Positions 56,242 through 64,000 of a DNA stretch of 64,000 nt are shown here, one piece after another (the first letter of the stretch is position 1; every line of letters starts with the position of its first letter). A program made the position numbers and the translations under genes. The stretch comes from CAWIJJ01 sp963836425. GTDB taxonomy: Bacteria > Acidobacteriota > Terriglobia > Bryobacterales > Bryobacteraceae. Location of the stretch: NCBI GenBank assembly GCA_963836425.1, contig CAWIJJ010000003.1:310001-374000 (forward strand). Direction: 5' to 3'. The notes beneath the pieces are model-generated. The model ran no database searches, was not told the DNA's origin, and saw only the letters and a program-made list of their open reading frames with translations.

Positions 56242-57450
56242 TCAGCCTGCCGCCTCAGTTCCCGTCTCCCGTGAGTCTTCGAAGTAAGACCACTCGCCCG
56301 GAATCCACGGATACCGGTCGAGGACCGATTCATCGATGGTCACGCCCAGTCCCGGGCCGCGCGGCACAATCAGGTCTTCCTGGTCGAGATTGAGCGGTTC
56401 CTTGAGGATTTCCGCCGCCAGCGGAAAGGGGTACATGCCCGCCTGCCTGGGGGTTGAATAGCAGGGATACTCCAGCCACTCCACCACCTGCTCCGGCCAG
56501 CAGACTCCCAGGTGCGCCGCCGCAATCACTTCGAGCGCCGTCCCGGAAGAATGGAACGCAAAACGCAGCCCCTGCCGGGCGATTTCGCCGAACAGCCGCC
56601 GGCCCATGGCGTATCCGCCGCGGCAGCAAACGTCCATCTGCACGTAATCGACGGCCTGGGTCAGGATCAGGTCCAGGTAGCGCTCCTCGTTCGGTTCGAA
56701 GTAGCCGGCGGCCAGAGGCACCAGATCCATCTCCTTCAGCCTGAGATAGCCGGCGTGATCTTCGGGGGGCAGCGGCTCTTCCAGCCACGCGATATCGTGC
56801 TCCGCCATGGCGCCGGCGAGTTCCTCGATGGCTTCCAGGCTGTAATTCCGGTCGCCCATTCGCCGCCATGCATGGGCGTCCACCATCAGGTCGAAATCCG
56901 GCCCCACCGCCTCGCGCACGCGCCGGACCGCCTCGAGGTCCTCCTCCGGTCCCAGGGCGGGGCGCATCTTATAGGCTTTGAATCCCTGCGCCGCTACCGC
57001 TTTGGCCTCCGCCGCAAAGCCGTCGGCAGTCATGTAGAGGCCGGCGCTGCCGTATAGCCGGATACGGTCGCGGACCCGTCCGCCGATCAGTTCCGAGACG
57101 GGAGTTTCACGGTGCTTGCCGGTGAGGTCCCAGAGCGCGATTTCGACGGCGCCCCAGGCGTTGACAATGGCGGGGTTGTCGCCGAATTCCCTCAGGAATT
57201 TTATGCGCAGAGCGTCCGGATCCGCCAGAAACCGGTTGCGCAGGAAAGGGGCAACCGCGGTTTCTATCACGCGACGGGTCTTCTCGTCGCCCGGACCAGG
57301 TCCGTACCCGATGAGCCCGTTGTCGCTTTCCACGCGCACCAGCATGGCGTCGCGCTTCAGAATGGTCCGTTCGCCGCCATGAAACGGCAGCCGCACCGGC
57401 TCGGGAAACGGATAGGAGAGAAGGTGGGCCCGCAAAGACGCGATCTTCAT
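56242..57450 (-). CDS. Mandelate racemase / muconate lactonizing enzyme family protein
   Basis: 402 residues from ATG 57450, preceded by GAGGTGC. The N-terminal capping domain begins MKIASLRAHLLSYPFPEPVR. In the barrel FKAYKMRPALGPEEDLEAV carries the Lys-x-Lys position, FDLMVDAHAWRRM and IAWLEEPLPPEDHAGY supply the first two metal ligands, and FAFHSSGTALEVIAAAHL gives the His near the end. The third ligand is not in a standard place. Members dehydrate or racemise sugar acids and hydroxyacids. It lies 17 nt upstream of thiG, an arrangement that is probably coincidental. Confidence 0.85.
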   Translation of the reverse strand: MKIASLRAHLLSYPFPEPVRLPFHGGERTILKRDAMLVRVESDNGLIGYGPGPGDEKTRRVIETAVAPFLRNRFLADPDALRIKFLREFGDNPAIVNAWGAVEIALWDLTGKHRETPVSELIGGRVRDRIRLYGSAGLYMTADGFAAEAKAVAAQGFKAYKMRPALGPEEDLEAVRRVREAVGPDFDLMVDAHAWRRMGDRNYSLEAIEELAGAMAEHDIAWLEEPLPPEDHAGYLRLKEMDLVPLAAGYFEPNEERYLDLILTQAVDYVQMDVCCRGGYAMGRRLFGEIARQGLRFAFHSSGTALEVIAAAHLGVCWPEQVVEWLEYPCYSTPRQAGMYPFPLAAEILKEPLNLDQEDLIVPRGPGLGVTIDESVLDRYPWIPGEWSYFEDSRETGTEAAG

Positions 57451-57571
57451 AAGCACCTCGCATGGGGCGCGCCGCCCAGCCCGGCGTCGGGGGAGACGGC
57501 CAGCCGCTATGAATAGTGTGCCAGTAGCGCGGCTCCGCCCGCAGCAAGAATCAGCAAGAGACCATGGGCCT

Positions 57572-57891
57572 TCACCGGTTCCTGGCAAGCCGGCGCCGCG
57601 TGGCACGGACTGCCAGCCAGCCGGATGCATGCCGGCTTTTGTGAAAATCCTCCAATGCGCGGCGCAAGTGGCGGAGCCCCAGAGCATTCGCTCGATTCAC
57701 GTAGGCATTTCGGAAATCGGGAGCTTGAGGGCCTGTTCGAAGTCGGCAATCGCGCGGGCCCTGCTGATTCCGCTGGCCATGTAGCCGGCTCCCCGGTTGT
57801 TGGAAGGCGCGCAGCCGGCCTCGCTGCCTGTCTTGTGATACTGCTTGGGCGCACCCGAGGTGGGAATGTTGCTGGCGATCTGGGCCGGCAA
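57572..57891 (-). pseudogene. Relic: lamin-tail gene end joined to TPR fragments
   Basis: The first codons from 57891 read AQIASNIPTSGAPKQYHKTG, nearly the same as the C-terminus of the protein at 62182 (QIASSLPTPGAPNQYHKRG). The frame then turns into a TPR-like unit (NNRGAGYMASGISRARAIAD, then FEQALKLP) and stops at 57697. The next TPR (FRNAYVNRANALGLRHLRRA) lies in another frame. A mosaic of decayed pieces, not an active gene. Confidence 0.6.
57831..57882. repeat. Direct repeat A (52 bp)
   Basis: 46 of 52 bases are identical, without gaps, to 62193-62244 in the same orientation. Both encode the QIAS..PTxGAPxQYHK peptide on the minus strand. The copies bracket the accessory stretch of about 4.3 kb. 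Confidence 0.8.
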
Positions 57892-58008
57892 ACAAGTTCG
57901 GCAGAAATGACTACACGTCCAACTGCCTGCGCCAGTTTCGAGTAGCAGCGTTTACCAGCCGTTGGTTGGGAACTAGAGTGAGAGCCTTGCGACAGTCAGA
58001 ACGCGCGA

Positions 58009-58037
58009 TTGACAACTATAGCTTGTCACGGTATGCT
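58009..58037 (+). promoter_or_regulatory. higBA promoter
   Basis: TTGACA (58009-58014, full consensus), 17-nt spacer, TATGCT (58032-58037). The GTG of higB is 6 nt after the -10 box, so the transcript should be leaderless. Confidence 0.7.
58010..58028. promoter_or_regulatory. Palindromic operator within the higBA promoter
   Basis: TGACAA (58010-58015) and TTGTCA (58023-58028) are perfect inverted arms around CTATAGC. The site covers the -35 box and spacer, the right place for HigA autorepression. Confidence 0.55.
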
Positions 58038-58043
58038 CTGGAA

Positions 58044-58319
58044 GTGATTCGGAGCTTCCGTCACAAAGGACTGAAGCGGCTATGGGAAGGCGATCGGGGC
58101 CGTATCAGCGCTGCTTTACGAGACCGATTGGAGAACGTCTTGTCGGTCTTGGATGCCGCCAGTTCTCCAACGGACGTGGATCTTCCCGGCTACCGGCTGC
58201 ATGCTCTCAAAGGGGCTCTGCGGAGTCACTGGTCCGTGACGATCAGCGGCAACTGGCGAGTGACGTTTCGAATGGAAGACGGGAACGCTTTGGATCTCGA
58301 CTTGACGGACTACCACTAG
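58044..58319 (+). CDS. higB: HigB-type toxin (RelE superfamily mRNA interferase)
   Basis: 91 residues from GTG 58044. The start gives the typical VIRSFRHKGLKRLWEGD opening. PGYRLHALKGALRSHWSVTISGNWRVTFRMEDG is the conserved half, with the basic and His residues of ribosome-dependent RNases, and LDLDLTDYH closes it. HigB cleaves mRNA on the ribosome. The toxin gene comes first, as usual for hig loci, and the antitoxin start follows 12 nt after its stop. Confidence 0.92.
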   Translation: MIRSFRHKGLKRLWEGDRGRISAALRDRLENVLSVLDAASSPTDVDLPGYRLHALKGALRSHWSVTISGNWRVTFRMEDGNALDLDLTDYH

Positions 58320-58331
58320 GAGGAATCAATT

Positions 58332-58616
58332 GTGCCGATGAAGAACCCGCCACACCCCGGACGGATCGTGCGCCAGGACTGTATCGAACCGCTTCGACTA
58401 ACGATTACGGAAGCAGCCAAGGTTCTTGGCGTAACTCGTCAGGCGCTGAACAATCTCGTGAACGGAAAATCCGGCATCTCCCCGGAGATGGCCGTGCGCA
58501 TCAGCAAGGCTTTTGGTGGAACCGCGGAGATGTGGGTCCGACTGCAAGCCAACTATGATCTCGCCCAAGTGCGGCTCGACCAAATCAGCGTGAAGCGCTA
58601 CCCACGAGCTTCGTAG
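58332..58616 (+). CDS. higA: HigA-type antitoxin (HTH_XRE)
   Basis: 94 residues from GTG 58332, placed 8 nt after a perfect AGGAGG that overlaps the higB stop. PPHPGRIVRQDCIEPLRLTITEAAKVLGVTRQALNNLVNGKSGISPEMAVRISKAFGGTAEMWVRLQ in parts shows the full HigA helix-turn-helix domain (HPGxxL start, VTRQALNNLVNGK recognition helix). It neutralises HigB and should bind the palindrome in front of the pair. Confidence 0.94.
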   Translation: MPMKNPPHPGRIVRQDCIEPLRLTITEAAKVLGVTRQALNNLVNGKSGISPEMAVRISKAFGGTAEMWVRLQANYDLAQVRLDQISVKRYPRAS

Positions 58617-58707
58617 CACGCTCACTTCCGATCGCGTGCCGCTTTCAGAGAACTCCGTTCTTACGCAGTTATCGGGAACCAAACAGCCAGGGCGTGAGCT
58701 GAGCGAA

Positions 58708-59060
58708 CTACAGAGGCGCAGGAACTGTTGCCGTGAGATCTACCCATTTGCGTTCGTCTGCGGTGAGCGGCATTCGATGTTGGATGACAAGATCGCCACC
58801 CTGCGTTTTGAACGTTTGTGCCGAGACCGTTCCGGGCGGTATTGCGACGTAATCGAACCTGTCGTCGCTTCCCGCATAATACACGCCACGAAAGAGTGTA
58901 GCGAAGGGCCCTGCGGACTATTCACAGTTCCTATCAGGCGCGACGGGGTGATCGCGTCGGTGGATTTCAGGGTAATCGCAACTTGAACGCGACGCCCTTA
59001 TGTGAACGCTAGCGCTAGCAACAGGACCGCGCCACACCCGAACGCGTATAGGAGGAACTG
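58708..59060 (-). pseudogene. Decayed membrane-anchored protein
   Basis: A hydrophobic stretch (LPQFLLYAFGCGAVLLLALAF) runs into TAA at 59000-58998. The same frame continues after the stop with RRVQVAITLKSTDAITPSRL and GTVNSPQGP. A frameshift near 58915 then leads to FRGVYYAGSDDRFDYVAIPP and LVIQHRMPLTADERKWVDLT up to TAG at 58708. The pieces read like one short anchored beta-domain protein broken by a nonsense codon and an indel. No family recognised and no start codon assigned. The flanks (58617-58707 and 59061-59344) show nothing else. Confidence 0.4.
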
Positions 59061-59344
59061 GGGGAGCGTCGTGGCACAGCAATAAGATAGTTCGGCGCGC
59101 CCTCTGGCGCATTGCGGCCGAAAGGTGGGATTCTCGGAGACTTGCCCGGCAAACCGAAAGGCCCTCCGGCAGCGGGAGGACCTGTGGGCTGCCGTAAGAT
59201 GCCCGCCGCCGCGCATGACCTTTCACCGCGTGATCCAGTTCTCTGCCGGACGAAGCGGTCCTATTTCCGACAACGCCGTTCAATGCCTTTCCCGTCTGCT
59301 TCGTGCTTCAATGTGCCTGAGACGGTTGAAGCGGAGGTGATTTC

Positions 59345-60193
59345 GTGCGAATGTCGCTGCTCCTCGTGTTCATAGCCGGCCCTTTCCCTTTCTATGCAGG
59401 AGGCCAGCAGACCCGCCCAGTCGAGATCGAATTCCTGAGTCAAGGTTCCCACGTTCATGGTAGGGTCTTTCCAGCTATCGGTGCTGGCCTCAAGCCCACG
59501 CTACTGATCGTTCCCGGATGGCCTGGGAATCCGTTAGACGTTGCCGGGCTGGGCGACTACCTTCCGGCATTCGGCATAAACATGGTGATGTTCAACCCGC
59601 GGGGCATGCATGCCAGCGAAGGAAGTTTTGGTTTCGGGAACACCCTCGCCGATATCGGCGCGGCGCTTGACTGGCTCGCGCGCGATGAGGTTCGGCAAGG
59701 TTTTGGAATCGATCCAGCTAAGATCACGCTTGGTGGACATAGTTTCGGCGGGGGCATGGCCTTGGTTTATGCCGCAAAGGATGGTCGCCTACGCCGGATC
59801 ATTTCGATCTCCGGCGCAGATCTGGGAGAAGTTGCTGACACGATGTTGAACAACCCAGCAGTTGCGGCGTCCTATCGGACGTTGCTGTCTGTGCCAGGGG
59901 CGTCTCCAATCCGTGTGGCCGACTTCGACGCGGTGATAGAGGATCTAAGGGCCGCCGGGACAGGGTATGCGCTCCGCGAGACTGCTCCCAAAGTTGCAGA
60001 CCGTTCGATTCTGCTGCTTGGCGGATGGGAGGACCGCAACGTTACGATAGAGAAAACAGTGCTGCCGTACTATCGCGCATTGAAGAATGCTGGCGCACAA
60101 GATGTGACACTTCTCGTGTACCACTCCGACCATGCATATCATGATATCGGTCGCAAAGTGGCTTCCGATATTCGGGATTGGTTAAAGCGGTGA
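59345..60193 (+). CDS. Secreted alpha/beta hydrolase
   Basis: 282 residues. GTG 59345 sits 7 nt after GGAGG; an ATG two codons later is also possible. A signal peptide (SLLLVFIAGPFPFYAGG) precedes the fold. PTLLIVPGWPGNPLD is the oxyanion loop, ITLGGHSFGGGMALVYA the nucleophile elbow (Ser in GHSFGG), a lid region follows, then SILLLGGWEDRNV (acid Asp) and VYHSDHAYHD (His). Esterase, lipase or dienelactone-hydrolase-like; substrate unknown. Codon use and GC are lower than in the main operons, fitting the accessory stretch. Confidence 0.85.
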   Translation: MRMSLLLVFIAGPFPFYAGGQQTRPVEIEFLSQGSHVHGRVFPAIGAGLKPTLLIVPGWPGNPLDVAGLGDYLPAFGINMVMFNPRGMHASEGSFGFGNTLADIGAALDWLARDEVRQGFGIDPAKITLGGHSFGGGMALVYAAKDGRLRRIISISGADLGEVADTMLNNPAVAASYRTLLSVPGASPIRVADFDAVIEDLRAAGTGYALRETAPKVADRSILLLGGWEDRNVTIEKTVLPYYRALKNAGAQDVTLLVYHSDHAYHDIGRKVASDIRDWLKR

Positions 60194-61201
60194 AATCCGA
60201 GTAACCGCTGGATCGCGGCGTAATTTCTTATGGGCGAAAGGTCGGTTCCTAGACTTCATTACAAAAGAGGTCTGCGCCGGACTGCATTGCGGATCGGTTC
60301 TGTCCGGTAACCCCGTATAGCGCTCCCAACTCGCAACGTCATCCGTCCGGCAATGCTGCCGGCAATGCTTGACCGGAGGATTGACGAGGTCTATGATCCA
60401 CATCATGAACGCCTCGCGATGAAAGCGCAGGGTTTTGTGGACCCTGGCAGGCGTGCTTGCAGTTGTTATGTCCCCGCTCGTATCAGAGGGCGTCATTCGG
60501 CTTAACGCGCGTGCAACGGGCAACCGCCCAGCCGCACGTTTCGGCGGTGACCGAATCAGGGGCTTGACCGCGCTGGTCGATTGCAGTCTACACCGGCGGC
60601 AAATGCGACCACTCCAGCAACCCCGTGCCAGTCCGAACTCGGCAAGGCGATTATGAAGATCGAAGGCACGTGGAATTTCCATGCGAGCTGGCTCCAGCCT
60701 AAGCCTAGCCTAAGCCCAAGTTGCCTGATCGCATCTGTCCAAGAGAACTCTGTCGGGTCGGGCGGGCCGGCGAGCGGTCTCGCGGATTACAAGTCGACGG
60801 GACTACACGATTGTGGTCGGCCGCTTGGCCGGATTCCGGTATCGGGAAATCCTGGGGAAGCATCGTATCAGGGGGTTGACTGGGGCGCGGCCAACGTAGG
60901 CTAAATTGCTTTCGCGAATGCGTCGCCGGAAGCCGAACTGAAACTGTGCGCGCTGAAATCGTTCCGCGCTGCCGATCAGAATCCTCTCCCGCTGCGGTCC
61001 TGGCACGGTCAGCGCGCTTTTACCCGACCCGTGTTTTCGTCCCGGCCTACATAACGGACTAACTGCCATATCCACGCATCATGATCCTCCTCGATTTGAG
61101 TTATGGCACGATATGCTTTACGGTCCATTGGCCAACGCCGGAAGGTTCCTTGCACGCGTTTCCCCATGACCGCGTCAAAACGGCAGGGAGGTCTGCGATC
61201 A
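60194..61201. other. About 1 kb without a convincing gene
   Basis: Short open frames on both strands lack recognisable domains. A hydrophobic fragment (WTLAGVLAVVMSPLVSEGV, from 60435 plus) and a fragment with MKIEGTWNFHASWLQP near 60653 may be relics. Two copies of CCTAAGCC lie at 60698-60716. No tRNA, repeat array or transposase is visible. Confidence 0.5.
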
Positions 61202-62074
61202 ATGCGATGCCCGTTGACCTTTGTTCTGGCTCTGTTCGCCGGCATGCCCCTGTTGTCCCAGAGCGTTGATACGAGGCCGAAGTTTGAAGTAGCTGCCATT
61301 AAACTGTGCAACGGTACCGAACCGCGGGCCATTCTGACTGGTTCGCCTGGCAGATTGAGTTTGCCCTGTTGGGGGCTTTTCCGCCTCATCCAGGAGGCGT
61401 ATCAAACATTTGCAGACGGTTCGGCCAACTTCATGTACCAGCCCGCCGTGCCAATTTCGATCGAGGGTTTTCCCAGCCAGATGTCTTCGGATAGGTATTC
61501 GATTAACGCGAAGGCGGAATCTCCGCTGAGCATGGCGATGATGAGGGGTCCGATGATGCAAAGGCTCCTCGAAGAGCGGTTCCGAATGCGGGTGCATCGG
61601 GAAACCAGAGAGGGGCCAGCTTACATAATGTCCGTGACCAAGGACGGCTCCAGGCTACAAGCCTCCACAGAGGACAGTTGCGATCACGCTCCTGCGAGAG
61701 ACTTCATCCCAACTCTCGCGCTCCCTCCTGGCGGCAAGCCTCGGTGTGGCGTTTTGACGCCGTTCACCAAGAGCGGAACGCACTTTGTCCTGGATGAGCA
61801 TGGCGTTACCGTGGAATCGTTTGCCAAACTCTTTCAGATCGGTGGCCTCCCTGTGATCGACCGAACCGGGATAGCCGGCACTTTCGACATCCATTTGGAA
61901 TGGGAGTCCAGCCCTCCCGAGCCGGTTTCACCTGGTGGCGATGCAGCCGGTGAGCCGCCCGATACGTCAATTATTTCGAGCATCCGCAAGCAACTGGGAC
62001 TTCAGTTGAGTCCAGGCAAGGGCCCTCGCGAATTTTTGGTGATCGGTCGTCTGGAGAGACCCACGGAAAACTGA
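61202..62074 (+). CDS. TIGR03435-family secreted protein
   Basis: 290 residues from ATG 61202 (GGGAGG 10 nt upstream) with signal peptide (LTFVLALFAGMPLLSQS). The family marks are PKFEVAAIKLCN near residue 25, LFRLIQEAYQ, YSINAKAE, MMQRLLEERFRMRVHRETREGPAYIMSVTKDGSRLQ, DRTGIAGTFDIHLEW and LGLQLSPGKGPREFLVI. This family is abundant in Solibacter-type acidobacteria and often stands next to BlaR1/BlaI genes, which are absent here. Function unknown. Confidence 0.92.
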   Translation: MRCPLTFVLALFAGMPLLSQSVDTRPKFEVAAIKLCNGTEPRAILTGSPGRLSLPCWGLFRLIQEAYQTFADGSANFMYQPAVPISIEGFPSQMSSDRYSINAKAESPLSMAMMRGPMMQRLLEERFRMRVHRETREGPAYIMSVTKDGSRLQASTEDSCDHAPARDFIPTLALPPGGKPRCGVLTPFTKSGTHFVLDEHGVTVESFAKLFQIGGLPVIDRTGIAGTFDIHLEWESSPPEPVSPGGDAAGEPPDTSIISSIRKQLGLQLSPGKGPREFLVIGRLERPTEN

Positions 62075-62181
62075 GCGCCCCTTTCTCCGGAGACACCACA
62101 ACTCTGGGTCCGCTGAATGCTTCGACCCGGTGAAATCCAACCTGTCTTGAGCAGTAGAGTAACCGGCCCACGCAGCCGGAC

Positions 62182-64000
62182 TCAGTTCCCTCTCTTGTGA
62201 TACTGATTGGGCGCACCCGGCGTGGGAAGACTGCTGGCGATCTGCGCCCCGGTATCATGCGCCTTGGTCAACGCGGAAGTGAGGGTGATGCCGGAGCCGG
62301 AGAGCTGCGCACCAGCCGCGTGCGCCAGCTTGAGCGGAGCGGACACCGTGATTGTGGCGCCCCCGGGACCTCTGCCGCCTCTGCCGCCGGCAGTCGACGC
62401 GACGACCGCCGTCTCCCGATTCGCGCCACTGTCAATAATGATGGTCTGCCCGGCCGTGAAGCCTGCCCCGCCGGCCACCGGGACAACCGTCGCGCCCGCG
62501 GCGGTGGCGGTTTCCACCGTAGTGGCGCCTTGCGTGCCCACCGTCGCGATCACGCCAGTCTCCTGGTTCGCGCCGCTATCGATCATGATCGTCTGGCCGG
62601 CGCCAAAATCCGCCACGCCGGCAACCTTGATATTGTTGGCGCCGGCGGCCGAAGGGGCGGCCATGGTGGTCGCGGGCTGCAACAGGAAATCGTTGCAGTT
62701 GCTGTCGGTGTCAACGCCGTCCGGGAAGCGGCCCGCGCTCCTGTGGGGCGTCATGCCCGCCGGAGCGCCGCGCCCGCCGAAGCCGCCGCGGCCCGCGCTC
62801 AACGCGGGTACACGGCAGCCACTCTCCCCTGCTCCGGAGGCGGCCTGGTAGCCCTCGGCCGCCCATGGGTCAACCATCAGGCCGTAATTGAGGCTGTCGA
62901 CAACCAGGCCGGCAGCGTCACGCAGCACCATGGTGCCGGAGTTCGGCGAGAGGGCCGGGCCGCCGAACCACTGGTTGGGCGCCGGAGTCCCCTGGTACCC
63001 CGCGCTCGTGACCGCCGCGTCACGCACAACCGCGTCGATCGCGTGCGCCTTCGCCAGCGGTTTGTCGAGCGTGATCCCGGTGCCGAGCGGCAGGACTGGC
63101 TCGTTGCTCGAGTGGGCAAAAGCCGTCGCCGGCTTGAACGTAATCCCCGTTCCCCGCGCGCTGAAGGGGATGTTCGAGGAATGATTGAACTTCAGCGGAG
63201 CGGTCAGTTCGAGACCCGTCCCCAGTTCTTCATCAGTCAGCGGACCTCTGAAAGCATTCCGGGTCGACTGCGTGCCGACGCGCGCCACCGTGACCGTTTC
63301 GATCCCATGTCCCACGCTGTCGATGTCCAGCCGGATCTTGTCACCGGCGGAAATGTTGGCGAGGGACGAAACCTTGATGTTGGTGTCGCCGGCTTTCGAG
63401 GGAGCTGTCAGCCACGCCTGCGTGCCCTGCTTGCCGACGGCGGTGACCGTGACCACTTCGTACTTCTCCACCGCCTTCGCGACGGCGGGGTAAGTGGCGC
63501 CATAGCCGATCCCGATCTTCTGCCCGACCTCGAATCCGGCAACGCTCGTGACGGGCACGTTGGTCGAGCCCGCGGGGATCGTGATCACCGGACCGTCCGG
63601 GAGGGGCTGCCACAGCGTCGTGGGGTTGCCGGCCGCTGTGCCTACGCTTGCAATCTTGAGAGTCTCTACGTTAGCGCCGGAGTCGATCGTGATTGTATCG
63701 CCGGCATTCATGCCGGTCGTGCTCCTCACGTGGATGGTTTTGTCGCCCGCGCTCGCGGGCACCGACAGCCCGGAGGTGGAAAGGCCCAACAGGTAGAAGC
63801 CGCGTGCCGCCAGGGTCGTCCCGGCCGGGATCTTCACCGCCGAGAAGATGGGCAGTTGGGCCGCGTGATGGGTCAGCGTCCAGTTGGAGATATCCACGGC
63901 GCCCGAGCCCGCATTGTAGAGTTCGATGAACGAGTCCGTCGTATTGGCGGGAGAACCGGCGCTGGCGCGGAATTCGTTGATCTTGATCGGACTGACGTTC
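62182..64000 (-). CDS. Lamin-tail-domain protein with repeated beta modules, 5' end beyond the window
   Basis: Open to the right edge, so the N-terminus is missing. The first visible residues (SPIKINEFRASAGSPANTTDSFIELYNAGSGAVDISNWTL in parts) are a lamin-tail domain start, an extracellular Ig-like fold. Then come at least five copies of a roughly 35-residue module ending in AGDTITIDSGANVETLKIASVGT or close variants (TIMIDSGANQET, TIIIDSGANRET, KIRLDIDSVGHGIET), split by a second part of the lamin-tail fold (GTMVLRDAAGLVVDSLNYG). Ser/Gly/Arg linkers occur near the middle. It ends PTPGAPNQYHKRGN. Probably a secreted surface protein. Confidence 0.75.
   Translation of the reverse strand, partial: NVSPIKINEFRASAGSPANTTDSFIELYNAGSGAVDISNWTLTHHAAQLPIFSAVKIPAGTTLAARGFYLLGLSTSGLSVPASAGDKTIHVRSTTGMNAGDTITIDSGANVETLKIASVGTAAGNPTTLWQPLPDGPVITIPAGSTNVPVTSVAGFEVGQKIGIGYGATYPAVAKAVEKYEVVTVTAVGKQGTQAWLTAPSKAGDTNIKVSSLANISAGDKIRLDIDSVGHGIETVTVARVGTQSTRNAFRGPLTDEELGTGLELTAPLKFNHSSNIPFSARGTGITFKPATAFAHSSNEPVLPLGTGITLDKPLAKAHAIDAVVRDAAVTSAGYQGTPAPNQWFGGPALSPNSGTMVLRDAAGLVVDSLNYGLMVDPWAAEGYQAASGAGESGCRVPALSAGRGGFGGRGAPAGMTPHRSAGRFPDGVDTDSNCNDFLLQPATTMAAPSAAGANNIKVAGVADFGAGQTIMIDSGANQETGVIATVGTQGATTVETATAAGATVVPVAGGAGFTAGQTIIIDSGANRETAVVASTAGGRGGRGPGGATITVSAPLKLAHAAGAQLSGSGITLTSALTKAHDTGAQIASSLPTPGAPNQYHKRGN
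62193..62244. repeat. Direct repeat B (52 bp)
   Basis: The intact counterpart of repeat A (57831-57882): it forms the 3' end of the lamin-tail gene. GCAGCCGG just outside both copies suggests the homology once extended further. Confidence 0.8.

Noticed and set aside
60182..60682. A 166-codon minus-strand frame
   Set aside because: Composition and lack of any motif suggest a chance frame in a gene-poor stretch.

Overview
The window looks like a chromosomal piece of a soil-type acidobacterium, probably of the Bryobacterales (Candidatus Solibacter) group. The basis is high GC, dense co-directional operons, a TIGR03435-type secreted protein (a family greatly expanded in that lineage), a Tat-exported Gfo/Idh/MocA oxidoreductase beside a DUF1080 protein, and the tail of an acidobacterial-style FtsX permease. 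I see no tRNA, rRNA, CRISPR array, transposase or prophage module.

Layout. 1-7.7 kb: a tight minus-strand run with a secreted HELFH protein, ornithine cyclodeaminase, PLP aminotransferase, APC permease, MFS transporter and a YfhO-like membrane protein that leaves the window. 7.7-11.8 kb, plus strand: a second aminotransferase, a frameshifted erythromycin-esterase-like protein and a transglutaminase-like protein. 11.8-17.5 kb, minus strand: DedA, a PpiD-like foldase, a HEAT-repeat protein, a Gfo/Idh oxidoreductase and a DUF1080 protein. Then a plus-strand D-Ala-D-Ala dipeptidase. 18.5-26.1 kb: a coupled Tad/Flp pilus assembly operon (tadV, cpaB, cpaC, cpaF, tadB, tadC) with a large membrane protein at its head and an unlisted 31-residue membrane peptide gene at its tail; no pilin gene is present. 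26.2-28 kb: small plus-strand genes and a permease remnant.

27.9-35.9 kb: a minus-strand signalling operon (hybrid histidine kinase, kinase, TonB-dependent receptor, YfiR-like protein, sensor kinase, response regulator). The last kinase is frameshifted by a 10-bp tandem duplication that fuses its frame to the regulator. 36-47.7 kb: SGNH hydrolase, a ketoacyl-ACP synthase, a HEAT protein, a GH63-type glycosidase, a JAMM-protease-like membrane protein, a GAF protein, a YCF48-like propeller protein and a methyltransferase. 48.5-57.5 kb: class IV aminotransferase, HipA-like protein, histone-H1-like protein, MltD-type transglycosylase, an EF-G paralogue, ThiG and an enolase-superfamily enzyme.

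57.6-62.2 kb is different in character: gene relics, a HigBA toxin-antitoxin pair with its own promoter and operator, a decayed membrane gene, an alpha/beta hydrolase and the TIGR03435 protein. This stretch lies between two 52-bp direct repeats (46/52 identical) that correspond to the 3' end of the lamin-tail-domain gene at the right edge.

The most interesting signals are non-coding. At 47.86-48.47 kb there is a plus-strand unit with a good promoter, ends that pair in a 19-position helix, several internal hairpins and a T9 tract: a candidate large structured RNA of about 610 nt. A second, smaller structured RNA with a strong intrinsic terminator lies at 37.53-37.72 kb. Several genes also have a -10 box 6-9 nt before the start codon, suggesting leaderless mRNAs.
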